Shown: positions 1 through 8,519 of the stretch, piece by piece | Position numbering within the stretch: the first letter of the stretch is position 1 | Layout: every line of letters starts with the position of its first letter | Origin: Jimgerdemannia flammicorona | Taxonomy: Eukaryota; Mucoromycota; Endogonomycetes; Endogonales; Endogonaceae | Length of the DNA stretch: 10,542 nucleotides | Direction: 5' to 3' | NCBI GenBank assembly: GCA_003990745.1 | Contig: RBNI01007211.1 | Location: forward strand, 1 to 10,542 | Made by a program: the position numbers and the translations under genes | Notes under the pieces: generated by a model | What the model was told of the DNA's origin: nothing | The model's database searches: none | Seen by the model: the letters and a program-made list of their open reading frames with translations, nothing else

Positions 1-688
1 GAATTTTATTGGAAGGGAACCTAGACTATATAGGCCAAAACCCTCCCCCACCACCCACCAAGCACTGCCCCCCCATTAACCTAGACTAGCTATTGTCTAG
101 CAGCTTGACCATGTCAGGCGCAGCAGGGCCTATGTTGGCCCACACCTCATTCTGCGCACTATGCTCTCCCTACCACCAGGGGAAACCCAGCCATACACAA
201 ATGACTGAAAGCATACACCCAAGAACCCAATGTATGTACAAGGCTATGCCCAAGCTGAATAGAATAGCCCATGCCACCCCAAAGAGAATGACAGGCAAAG
301 AAAAACCATCATCAAAGTACAACATAGTGGGCAGGGCCTGGTTCTCCCAGTCGAGGTGAGTAAAGGACTTACACATGAGGCAGGAGGAGACCTCCAATAC
401 CCCACTACTCAAGCCTGTGGGCCTTGATCACATTGCCATGCCAGCTTCTGGTTCCAGTTGAGTGCAGCCAAGACGCCTGAAATGGGTAGTCTCAGGCCCC
501 CCAACCCCCCCTGATGACTGGAGCCCAACTCCACTAACTGCCAAAAGAAGCTGAGAGTGACACCTACCACCTAACCATGCTGCACCAATCAAAAGGCCCC
601 ACTGAAGCAGCACCTGCCCCAGCCCCGATGACTGCCCCCAGCCTAGCACCCTACTGGTTCACCATTATCACCCTTCCTCCTATCTGTG
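1..688. other. No gene supported; C/A-rich flank
   Basis: The plus strand here is rich in C and A, with runs of C near 47-77 and 505-513. Short open frames exist on both strands (for example 93-359 plus and 170-412 minus), but none shows a recognisable motif, a repeat of known type or a convincing splice structure. The minus frame at 170-412 is strongly hydrophobic simply because its complement is C/A-rich. CpG is noticeably more frequent here than in 1251-5980. It could be the 5' untranslated region of the LINE that follows, or unrelated flanking DNA. Confidence 0.5.
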
Positions 689-1142
689 ATGGCCATCTCC
701 CCTCCCATCCCGACAACACCTGAAAAACAGTCACCTACACCAGAACCACACTCACCAGGAAGCTCGCCAAAGCCAGAGGGCCCTACCACAGGCACCAAAG
801 ATCTGCAGGTAACCTACACTGAGCACTTGATGCCCAAGGTTGGCCAACTCCCTATGTAGCCCGAGACACACCAAGACAACTCCTTGTTGGCGACGGCAAA
901 ATGAAGAAGGTGCTGCACCAAAACAGACATACCCCAGATGCAGCTGAAGGTATCAGAATCTACGAAAAAGTGGAGGAAGCACCGATCTGACACTGATAAA
1001 GGGGCAACTCATCACCATTGCCCTCCTCCCACTATGCCCTTGTAGGTACAGCAAACCAACCCGAGGTAGAGGGGGTAATAATAGAGGAAAGGGGACTCAG
1101 AAGATTGCCTACCAAACCTTGTGACTGGTAAGGTAGCGGAGA
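689..1142 (+). pseudogene. Possible proline-rich N-terminal part of the LINE ORF1
   Basis: An ATG at 689 opens a frame whose first 30 or so residues are rich in Pro, Ser and Thr (MAISPPIPTTPEK and onward). The same frame then breaks at a TAG and a TGA before a basic stretch (KKWRKHRS) and several further stops. Disordered Pro/Ser-rich starts followed by basic patches are common in fungal LINE ORF1 proteins, and the position upstream of an ORF1-like acidic frame and an ORF2 fits that. There is no zinc knuckle or other diagnostic motif, so this is only a suggestion. It could equally be random open sequence in C-rich DNA. Confidence 0.22.
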
Positions 1143-1238
1143 AAGGAGCGTGAGTGAGTGGCCCTCAGGTGGGAGATGTGAGCATAGGGGCTGGAGGGGC
1201 TATGGCTGGGGGTGTGACTATTGATGGGGGTGTGATAG

Positions 1239-2752
1239 AGAATCAGTGATGTGATGGCTGATGGCCAGGTGGGGCAGGGGTTCCCAATGTGGAAAGGGGA
1301 CCTGGTGGATGGTGCAATGGGGCTGGTGGTGGCCCCATTGCTCAAGAAGTCGATCTTGGAGTTTGCAGCTACCTTGTGCTTTCAGGGCTTAACAGTGATG
1401 GCAAGGATGGTTCTGGGGCTTATTTTGAAGCAGGTGGCTGGGGCAGCCTCGGTGAAGTTTCTGAAGGGTCTGGAGGGAGTTGAGGTGGGCTTTGAGGAGG
1501 TTGGCCCACTGGACAAGGCCCTGAAGACTAGTGTAGTGGTTGGGGAAGTGGTGGTCTCTATGGTGTGGTACTTGAGATGGGACCCCAGGGTGATACAGCT
1601 ACGATGTCAGGATTTGGCTGGTGGAGAAGGAGGCCATAGGGAAGATGAGTGACTGGCCCTCAGTGCTGATGTGGGGGGCTTTTGTCTGTAAGGTGTCAAG
1701 GTGAAAAGGAGTGAAGAGGAGGAGGAGGACTTGATGGAGGCTCTAGAGGAGTTGAGGGGTGCTGTGGAGAGGAGGGCAAAAGTCTGAAAGCTGTATGAAG
1801 AGTTGACACATCTGGAGGTCATGGATGGGAAATGTATACATACTGACAGAAGGCAGTGAGAGTGGGCCCAGAGGTACAAGAGGTAAAGGGAGCTTTTGGT
1901 AAGTATGAAAGAAGGGGTAAAGAAGAAGTTGATGGGGGCTGAGGAGTCTGGTGGCATAGAAGTCAGCATCTGGGCTAGCAAAGGAGGAGATGAGGTAGAG
2001 GCAAACGAGAAAGGGGCTGGGAAGGTGCTGGGTAAGGATTGGTACCTTCAAAGTTTGGGAGCAGGATTTGGATAGCACCCCCCCCCCTACTTATCAGGAG
2101 GGGCCCAGCTGGGAAGAGAGGAGTGGTGGAGGATGTACTGATACAGGGTGCTCAGCAAGTTCACTTTGGGGTCTCAGATGTGGTGAAAGGGGGCCAGGTA
2201 GTGGCGGTTGGTAAGGATGAGCTGGTGGATGTCCCAGAGGAGGAGTGGGATGAGGGTGCCAGTGTGGGAGCAGATACCATGATGCTGGATGCAGGGCAGC
2301 CAGGGACTCCTGAAGGGAGGGAGGTAGAGAACCTACTGTGGATGAGTAAGGTGATGGATAACCTCGTGGCTGAGGAGTTGGGAGAAGTTGACCTGCATGT
2401 GATGCCAGAGGAGCATTGGGCAAGAATTCTGTGTGGGGATGGGGTGATGGAGGGGTTGAAGGCAGGGATACTTACAATTTTCAAGGAGGAGAAGGGATAT
2501 GTAGTAGATGTGGTGAGGGAGGCTGAGTTGGCAATTGTTGCTGGTGAGTGGGCTACCTATTGTTGGGCAGAGCATCATGAGTTGTAACTCTGGCAGGAGG
2601 TATGCTTGGAATACTGGGAGGACTTTGAGGAAAGGGAGGATGGGATGGTGGAACTTCTGACTGGGTTGGAGGTAAAGGTGACTGAAGAGAAGGCACTGGC
2701 TGCAGAACATGACTTGGACTTGGCACAAGAGGAGTGGAATGCAGATTTGTAG
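1239..2752 (+). pseudogene. Decayed LINE ORF1-like frame, acidic with probable coiled coil
   Basis: Frame 0 can be followed from about 1239 to 2075 through stops at 1650 (TGA), 1689 (TAA), 1785 (TGA), 1857 (TGA) and 1884 (TAA). It then shifts at a run of ten C (2078-2087) into the frame that stays open from about 2088 to 2585. After a TAA at 2585 that frame continues to a TAG at 2750-2752. The product is rich in Glu, Val and Gly. One stretch near 1707-1880 has heptad-like spacing (EEEEEDLMEALEELRG and onward), suggesting a coiled coil, which is common in LINE ORF1 RNA chaperones. No CCHC knuckle or RRM was recognised. Position just 31 nt upstream of ORF2 is the main support for the ORF1 role. 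The frame before about 1650 is uncertain, because a second frame (1289-1483) is also open there. Confidence 0.45.
2078..2087. repeat. Homopolymer run of ten C in the ORF1 region
   Basis: Ten consecutive C lie exactly where the ORF1-like reading frame moves from frame 0 to frame 2, so a length change in this run (a slippage mutation or a sequencing error) explains the shift. A TAG at 2073-2075 lies just before it in the old frame. Confidence 0.9.
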
Positions 2753-2783
2753 AGAGTGCAATTGATAAGTAACATTATTCCTT

Positions 2784-5700
2784 ATGAACAGTACAACTAG
2801 CATTTTTTCTCTGAATGTGAATGGGCTACAGGGATCAGGGCAGTATAGGAACATTTTTACTTGGCTTGAGGGATTGGAGGCTGATCTCTTTTTACTGCAG
2901 GATATATGGTGTGAAGATGAGGAAGATCAAGTGAAGTGGACTAGAGAATGGAGAGGGGCTACTGCTTGGAATGGCAAAGTGGCAATTCTGATGAGGAAGG
3001 ATAGAGGAGACTTGGACAGAATTCAGAGCTGGGGGGACCATTTGGTCTGGGGAGAATGGCACCAACCTAGGTAGGAATCAGTGGGGTTGGCTCCTGCTAC
3101 TGCCCTGTGGTTAGGAGTGAGCAGATTGAGTGGATTAGGGATCTGTTGGAGGAGGGTGTTTTATTGGAGGAAGGTGTTGATATTCTGGGAGGTGACTTTA
3201 ATATGGTGCAGGATCCACAGCTGGATAGAATGGATGGAGGAAGGAGTGTAGGTGGGAAGAGTGGTGGACTAGATAAGTGGAAGGAGGTGGAGAACCTTAG
3301 CTCCTTAGGGGATATGGGCAGAATACAGTGGGGTGACAGGAGGGTCTATATACACTGGGTAAATAGACTGGGTACAAGGATTGACTGGATTCTGATAGCC
3401 AAATGTTGGGGTGCTGATGTTTGGAGGACTCTGGAGGTAGAGTGGTGCCCTTGGTCCGATCCCTGGGGGCTATTGGAGCAGGGACAGATTGGGGGGAGTG
3501 GAGATGGACCCAGACATTGGCACCTTAACTTCTCTCTGCTGGCCAAGAAGGGGTTGTAGGACCCATGGGTGGAGGATTTCCAAGTGAAGATTGCCATCTG
3601 GATATATGAGAGATCATCTGTGGATGTCCAGTAGATGAGGTTGAAGGAGGCTGTGAGGGTTTATTGGGGAGAAGCTGGTAGGGAGGCTGGGAGGCAAAGA
3701 AGGAAGCAAGTACAGTGTGCTTCTAATAGGCTGATTAGATTGCAGATGGAGTGGGCTGAGTTGCTTCATTCTGAAGAGGTAGAGGATTGGAGGTTGGAGT
3801 GGGTGAAATTGGAGGTACTGGAGCTACAACAAATATTGTGAGCAGAGGAGGAGATTCATATGTAAGGAATGGCTGCCAGACTATGGTGGCAGGGGCTTGA
3901 GAAGAGAGAGTGGCCCACTAGGAACCTGTTGAGGCTTCTCTAAGCTAGGAGGGTATACCACCAATGGGATGGGGTCTTGGATGTCAAAGGAGATATGGTG
4001 CATGGCATGCAGCAGATCTTAGGGGTCCTGAAGGAAAAATAGAGGGGTCTGTGGAGTGAGGAGGAAGGGGGGGCTGATGAAGAGGCAATTGGAGACACAC
4101 TGGAGGGGTGGGTGCTGCTGCAAATAGAAGGACTGGATGATTTGATCTTACTGGTCCAAGAGGAGGAGATCCAAAGAGTCCTTGCAGCAACTAAGCTGGG
4201 GACAGCACTAGGAGAGGATGGGTTACCTTGAGACTTCTGAAAGAAGATGGTAAAGGTTTCTAGAGTGTTAGGAGAGATGGCTGCTCTCTGTGACCATGTT
4301 CTTCTGAATGGTAAGTGGGTTGGAGAGCAGGACTTGGAGCTGGTGGCCTTATTGTTCAAAGATAAGAGGAGGAGGGAGGACTGGAAGAACTGGAGGCCAA
4401 TCATGCTTCTGGATATGGACAGGAAGATGATGACTAAGGTAATTGTTGTGAGGCTACAGAAGGTTGCCCAACAGGTTCTGGGTGAGGAGCAGCGAGGCTT
4501 TGTGGGAGGCAGGCTTATCAGGGATGAGACTGCCTGGGTATATAGCATCATTGAGGAGGCCCAGGCTTGCAGACTGGATGGTAGACTGGTCTTTTTAGAC
4601 CAGGAGAAGGCCTATGACTATGTTCGGCAGATATGGCTAAGTAAGGTGCTGGATAGAATTGGTGTTCTCCCAAGGTTTCAAGCTTTTATGCTGAATTTGT
4701 TAGAGGGCAGTAGGGCAGCACTATTATGTAATGGTTACCAGGGTTTGGCATTTCTCTTGAGAAGAGGAGTTCCTCAGAGAGACCCACTGTCTCCTATCCT
4801 TTATGCCCTTTCATTGGAATCTTTGATGGATAGGATACATCAGAGGGTAGCAGGGCTCTCTATGTATGGTATGGTGTGGAAGGTGGGGGCTTTTGCAGAT
4901 GACATGGTGGTTGGACTTGGATCAGTAGTGGATGTTGAGGTGCTCAAGGAGACAGTGGAATAATATGAGATATACTCTGGAGTGAAACTCAACTGGCATA
5001 AGTGTGAGACAATAGTGTTAGGAAATGGGCTGGTGGGAGGGGACATTATTGGAACAATTGTCTCCACATGAAAGGTGGTGCAGTATTTGGGTATCTTTCT
5101 TTCTGTATATGGTTCTGTCTTGCCATGAGTGTGGTGGGAGAGGAGAGTGGCCATTTGGGGAGAGACTCTTAGAGGTTGAGGGGGTCACCACATCTCTCTA
5201 GCAGGGCAGGTGTTGATTCTGAATGTCTACTGGTTCCCCAAGCTATGGTATGTGGCCTATCACTTATACTTCCCAGCTTGGGTGGTGAAGAGACTGACAA
5301 AACTGGCTAGAGATTGGATTTGGGCAGAGAGGAGGTCCCAGATCAGTTGGGATACTCTTACAATACTGGTGGTTAGGAGAGGACTAGGCCTTGTGGATTT
5401 CCCTAAGCGGCTGCACTATCTGTGAGCTTAGTGGTTAAAAAGGGCTATTGAACTGCAGGGAGGAAGTTGGGTACTACTGCTGCAGAAGGTGTGGGAGATG
5501 AGGTTCTTCCCTTGGAGGTCCTCAGGAGATTTGCTCTCTCTGGTGGGCCTGACTGGGAGCCAACAGCTTCGGTATAAGGGCTTCTGGTGGGGGGTGGTAG
5601 ATGGAGTACATCAGATAGGACTGTACTGGCAAGGCAATGAGAGGGAGGTGCTGTGGAGTCCAGCTATGTGGAGATGGGACAGACTCCTTCTGGGGGGTGT

Positions 5701-5971
5701 TCTGCTTACTGAGTTTGATATTAGTGATGGAGTGGAGTATCAGCAGAGTCTTGGCCAGGATCTTTGGCCAAGTAGTTGGCAGGCTGTGGGGATTGGCAAG
5801 GAGTGGGACTTGGCAGGAGTCTGGTCATGGAGTACTGAGGTGCAGCAGTGGCTTCCTCCTAAGTTCTGGATAGTATGGTGGTAGATGCTAAGGAGGAATA
5901 TCATGTTGAATTTCCATGCTGGACATCTGGTAGAGGGTGGCCATTTAGATTGTGAGGAGTGTTATAATTAG
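2784..5971 (+). pseudogene. LINE ORF2 pseudogene: APE endonuclease plus reverse transcriptase
   Basis: From ATG 2784 the endonuclease begins with SLNVNGL and LFLLQDIW, then a frameshift near 3060 moves to the frame used to the end. There GDFNMV (3191), RIDWIL (3377) and WSDPW (3452) complete the APE-like fold. The usual Glu after LLQ is Asp, and the usual His after SD is Pro. Reverse transcriptase follows: NWRPI (4388), QRGFVGGR, LDQEKAYD with catalytic Asp at 4598, GVPQRDPLSP with Arg (4778) where the family has Gly, and FADD with both Asp (4898-4903). After it come a YLGI motif and RRGLGLVDFPKR, typical of LINE thumb/connection regions, then CEEC (5951-5962), probably the start of the C-terminal Cys-rich domain, which is cut short. 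In-frame stops lie at 3068, 3557, 3632, 3839, 3863, 3941, 4040, 4229, 4238, 4961, 5069, 5126, 5177, 5423, 5429 and 5882, and the frame ends at TAG 5969. It cannot encode a working protein. Confidence 0.95.
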
Positions 5972-5989
5972 TGCTCCAAATGGATGGAG

Positions 5990-6184
5990 TTGATCTGGAT
6001 GAGATTTGATTCAGATTTGTCATGTAATAGATTCGAATCAACTTGGATTGGTCTCATGATCTGATCCAGATTGATCCGGATTGATCTGGATTGATCCATC
6101 TGGATTGATCCATTCAGATTGATCCAGATTAGTCCATCCAGATTGGTCCATCTGGATTGGTCCATCTGGATTGATCCATCTGGA
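5990..6184. repeat. Minisatellite of 10- and 14-nt units (TTGATCCAGA / TTGATCCATCTGGA)
   Basis: From 6061 the DNA reads as back-to-back units: three 10-mers (6061, 6071, 6081), two 14-mers (6091, 6105), one 10-mer (6119) and four 14-mers (6129, 6143, 6157, 6171), ending at 6184. The 14-mer is the 10-mer with a 4-nt insertion after TTGATCC. Looser copies extend back to about 5990. Units contain near-palindromes around GATC (GGATTGATCC) and could fold into short hairpins. The array starts just after the last readable codons of the LINE ORF2, so it may be a repeat-type 3' tail of that element or an independent satellite. Confidence 0.93.
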
Positions 6185-6191
6185 TTGAAAT

Positions 6192-6296
6192 CTTTGGTGA
6201 CATCACCCTTTCTTTTGTTCATTTCGCTCTCGTTTTTTTTTTCCTGCCACACTTTGGTGACATCACCCTTTTCTTTTGCTCCCTCTCTTCTTTTGT
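6192..6296. repeat. 60-nt direct duplication containing GGTGACATCACC
   Basis: The 19-nt segment at 6192-6210 recurs exactly at 6252-6270, 60 nt later, and the similarity continues for about 25 more pyrimidine-rich bases. Each copy carries GGTGACATCACC, an imperfect palindrome that is one base from the CRE/ATF site core TGACGTCA (G to A, a CpG loss on the opposite strand). A regulatory role is only a possibility. The duplication itself is plainly visible. Confidence 0.85.
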
Positions 6297-6340
6297 TCTT
6301 TTCTTTGTTCTTTTTCTTTGTTCTTTTTCTTTATTCTTTC
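6222..6340. repeat. Pyrimidine-rich tract with 13-nt TTTTCTTTGTTCT units
   Basis: This stretch is almost pure T and C on the plus strand. Between about 6300 and 6338 it resolves into three near-identical units of 12-13 nt. It lies between the 60-nt duplication and the first coding-like segment of the orphan gene. Pyrimidine-rich tracts are frequent in fungal promoters, so it could be promoter DNA of that gene, but no TATA box or start site is evident. Confidence 0.75.
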
Positions 6341-6357
6341 CTGCCGTATTATGAGCA

Positions 6358-6363
6358 AATAAA
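6358..6363 (+). promoter_or_regulatory. AATAAA, possible polyadenylation signal
   Basis: A perfect AATAAA lies just after the pyrimidine tract. It could terminate transcripts running out of the LINE, but the hexamer is expected often by chance and nothing else supports it. Confidence 0.15.
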
Positions 6364-6467
6364 ACAGCAGCCCTTAATTCACATGTTGGTCCAGTCTACT
6401 CATTTTTCACCCTGCAATGATCATCAAAAGAGGGAGTATTCGAGGTGGAAACACACTCTCTGCTTAA

Positions 6468-7037
6468 AATGTTAGATTCTTTCTCATATGGACAGCACAT
6501 AAGCTGCTCATCGAGAGCCAAAGGGGTGACAGCAGTGGCAGTGGCAATGACAATGGCAATGGTAGGGATGAGAGAGAATTCTGGCAACAACTCACGGCAG
6601 CCCTTTGGACCTTGGAATTCACAGACCTCACAGCTATGTACGTGGCAGCCTTTTTGGAGCAGCCAATTGTAGATGTAGGTTGCTCACTCAGCCACCACTT
6701 GTTTACTTGTGTTTATTTAAACTTCCCCAATATGACCCAATTCACCTCGTGCTTTTCTTAGGGTCTACAGCTCTATGGCGAGATCTGCCGACTTTATTTG
6801 CAACATTTGGTCAAGATGAAGAAAGACTGGCAGACATTGCAGGGCATGCCTTTAGTGGCTGAGCTGTTGAGTCAATGCATTATGTAGTGGAGGTCTCAAA
6901 AGGAACAGAAGCAAGCCTTTGTGAGCAATCTTGTACAACTTGTACAACTCATTGGTGTTCAACTCATCAGTATGCAGCTCACTCACTCACTCACTCATGC
7001 TCTTTTTCTGAAATATCCATCTCTGTGTTTTATTTAA
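6468..7037 (+). pseudogene. Spliced unassigned coding segment, possible 5' part of the orphan gene
   Basis: Frame 0 is open from 6468. It runs through a low-complexity Gly/Asn/Asp/Ser stretch (6525-6566) to a hydrophobic, protein-like run (EREFWQQLTAALWTLEF). A GTAGGT donor at 6675 and a TTTTCTTAG acceptor ending at 6761 define an 87-nt phase-0 intron. The next exon continues in the same frame (GLQLYGEICRLYLQHLVKMK) to a TAG at 6885, beyond which it stays open to TAA 7035. Sequence character (Leu/Gln-rich helices, no codon chaos) argues for real coding descent. A TAA at 6465 separates it from an ATG at 6417 in the same frame, so the true start is unknown. I recognise no domain. A GTGAGC at 6921 could be a donor that joins this part to the exon beginning at 7290, making one gene. 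That link is inferred. Alternatively it is a separate small gene that ends at 6887. Confidence 0.5.
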
Positions 7038-7085
7038 TTTCAATTTTATGTGGTCTCTCTCTAAAAAACACCCACACCTGCATGT

Positions 7086-7272
7086 AACCTGCTTGCATGC
7101 AACCCACCTGCACACAACCTGCCCATATGCAACCCACCCACATGCAATCTGCCCACACACAACCTGGCCACAACCTGCCCACACACAACCTGGCCGCAAC
7201 CCGCCTGCACACAACCTGCCCACACACAACTCACCTGTACACAACCCATCTGCATGCAACCCATCTACATAC
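7086..7272. repeat. Minisatellite of 15- and 11-nt units (AACCTGCCCACACAC)
   Basis: Thirteen head-to-tail units can be marked: starts at 7086, 7101, 7116, 7131, 7146, 7161 (11 nt), 7172, 7187 (11 nt), 7198, 7213, 7228, 7243 and 7258. Eleven are 15 nt long and two are 11 nt, the short ones lacking 4 nt of the CACA part. Because 15 is a multiple of three, several frames stay open on both strands and mimic pentapeptide-repeat proteins, which I do not regard as real. If the two parts of the orphan gene belong together, this array lies inside an intron (6921-7289). Confidence 0.95.
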
Positions 7273-7289
7273 TTATCTCGGTCCCTCAG

Positions 7290-8519
7290 ATCAGAGCTCA
7301 GTTCCATTGGAAAGGAGAGTTCAAAGTTACCTGAGTTCAACCACATCTGGTATCTGATCAAATAGAGAAATTCGAGGGCAAGATGTTCAGTATGAGCAGT
7401 ACCAGCATCGTCATCAAGGCTTGGGGGTCTACATTCAAATCAGTATCAATTGTACTCGACCAAGGAGTCCATTGGCCAGCAGAAGTAACCAACAATGAAG
7501 AGAACCATATCTTTATTAATGAACACAGAGAGGTGGTTGCAATGGTGGTAAGGAACCTCTACAGTAACAAGCTTCACTGCCACATCAACGAGATTTACGA
7601 GGATTGCATCAAATACCAGGTGGCAGGAAAGAGGGGGTGAAAAAAGCAAGGAGGGGGGGTTTGGATGGGAATTGAGTATACTGCAACACTGGCAAAGAGT
7701 GGTTCCAGAGTTCTGAAATCCCCCACACTCATCTCTCTTTTTTTTTAACCCCTCTCCAGATAAATCACACTCTTCACTGACATACTCTTTTTGACACAAT
7801 TCTAGGGATGTACAAGATTCTATACCCCTACCAGAACTTTAGAAGTGCTGTCAAAGAGCAAACTACGTGTGAGTATGATATGGCCTGTGCGATGATGGTG
7901 GCTATGATCTGGGGTTCTTTGAGCAGATTGGTAGAGTATACAGCAGGCCAGCTTGGGGGTGATCTCAGCACAGCTGTATGTACATTCTTGGCACAATTTA
8001 GCATGCCATATGAGGTGAAGAGCTCTGCTTTTTCAGGGTGCTGCAGCCCTGAGGGTTTCTGCCCCCCGCATGCAAAATGGACTGACCAGTTGTAATCTGT
8101 TTTGGCAGGTTTCCAAGCTGGGGCTCCCAGGGCTGGACCAAGGGTAGGCATCCACTAGTACAGCCTGGAAGTATGAGGTCCTGGGCCAAGGGTTCACCCA
8201 ACTGTATGCTTGTGTCACATCAGGATACATTGGGTGCAACCTTTCTCTGCCCACATACACAGACAACAATATCACTCTAGTAATGTTTTACATCCCAGAA
8301 AGGAAGGGCCCAATCTGGGAGGATAGTGGCAGAGTCTGGTACAACCTCACCTACAGTTTCAGGGTCCCATTTGCAGCCAACACAGCCATCCTATTCCAAC
8401 CACATGACCACCATGGCACTGTCACCTTCAAGGAGAGCTTGGACACAACAGTCGTCACACTCACAATGGATGATAGGCTCATCAAGGCCTGGGACCGGTG
8501 GGTGGAGCAGTTTTTGTAA
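7290..8519 (+). pseudogene. Decayed three-exon orphan gene of unknown function
   Basis: Three exons join into one frame. Exon 1 (7290-7619) begins after a CCCTCAG acceptor-like site, has a TGA at 7332 and an in-frame ATG at 7383, and ends at CAG before a GTGGCA donor. Intron 1 (7620-7759, 140 nt) ends in a long T/C tract and CTCCAG. Exon 2 (7760-7975) has a TGA at 7778. Intron 2 (7976-8036, 61 nt) starts GTATGT and ends CTTTTTCAG. Exon 3 (8037-8519) has a TAG at 8145 and ends at TAA 8517. Both intron phases fit exactly, and frames change only at introns. The product, about 340 residues, has globular-looking blocks such as DQGVHWPAEV, CEYDMACAMM, MFYIPERKGPIWEDSGRVWY and LFQPHDHHGTVTF, with no obvious membrane segment or signal peptide. 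I do not recognise the family. The three stops each sit in otherwise coherent sequence and are one transition from CGA, CAG or TGG, so this is a recently decayed copy. It may start further upstream, in the 6468-6920 segment. Confidence 0.7.

Larger units (their letters stand above)
1239..5990 (+). mobile_element. Decayed non-LTR retrotransposon (LINE) with ORF1-like and ORF2 regions
   Basis: This stretch is one plus-strand unit. Its strand composition is uniform (G/A-rich, C-poor) and almost free of CpG. It has the order of a two-ORF LINE: an acidic ORF1-like frame, a 31-nt gap, then a long ORF2 with APE endonuclease and reverse transcriptase. LINEs move by target-primed reverse transcription, in which the endonuclease nicks DNA and the reverse transcriptase copies element RNA from the nick. 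No target-site duplication or poly(A) tail could be identified, so both ends are approximate. The 5' end may extend to 689 or further. The 3' end is blurred by the 10/14-nt minisatellite, which might be the element's own repeat tail. The endonuclease type and the SDxW, RRGLGL and C-terminal CxxC features suggest an L1/Tad1-like fungal lineage, but clade placement needs a tree. Confidence 0.85.

Noticed and set aside
170..412. Hydrophobic minus-strand frame resembling a small membrane protein
   Set aside because: Hydrophobicity is expected from the complement of C/A-rich DNA, and no start context, splice site or motif supports it.
3940..4551. Long minus-strand open frame (203 codons), Ser/Pro-rich
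   Set aside because: It lies opposite the LINE reverse transcriptase region and its composition follows from the complement of G/A-rich coding sequence. It has no motif of its own.
3062..5971. Stop codon reassignment or readthrough to explain the interrupted ORF2
   Set aside because: TAA, TAG and TGA all occur within the frame, and the hAT and orphan gene show the same kinds of stops, so decay explains them better than recoding.
6061..7272. Regularly repeated short units considered as a CRISPR array
   Set aside because: Units are directly adjacent without unique spacers, and the setting is a eukaryotic genome, so these are minisatellites.
7030..7365. Several open frames with pentapeptide repeats (Cys/Gly/Val or His/Pro/Thr rich)
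   Set aside because: The 15-nt repeat period keeps several frames open on both strands at once, which is a period effect and not evidence of coding.
7620..7805. Alternative intron 1 of the orphan gene ending at TTCTAG (7805)
   Set aside because: Its length of 186 nt would put the next exon out of frame, whereas the acceptor at 7759 restores the frame with only one TGA and has the better pyrimidine tract.
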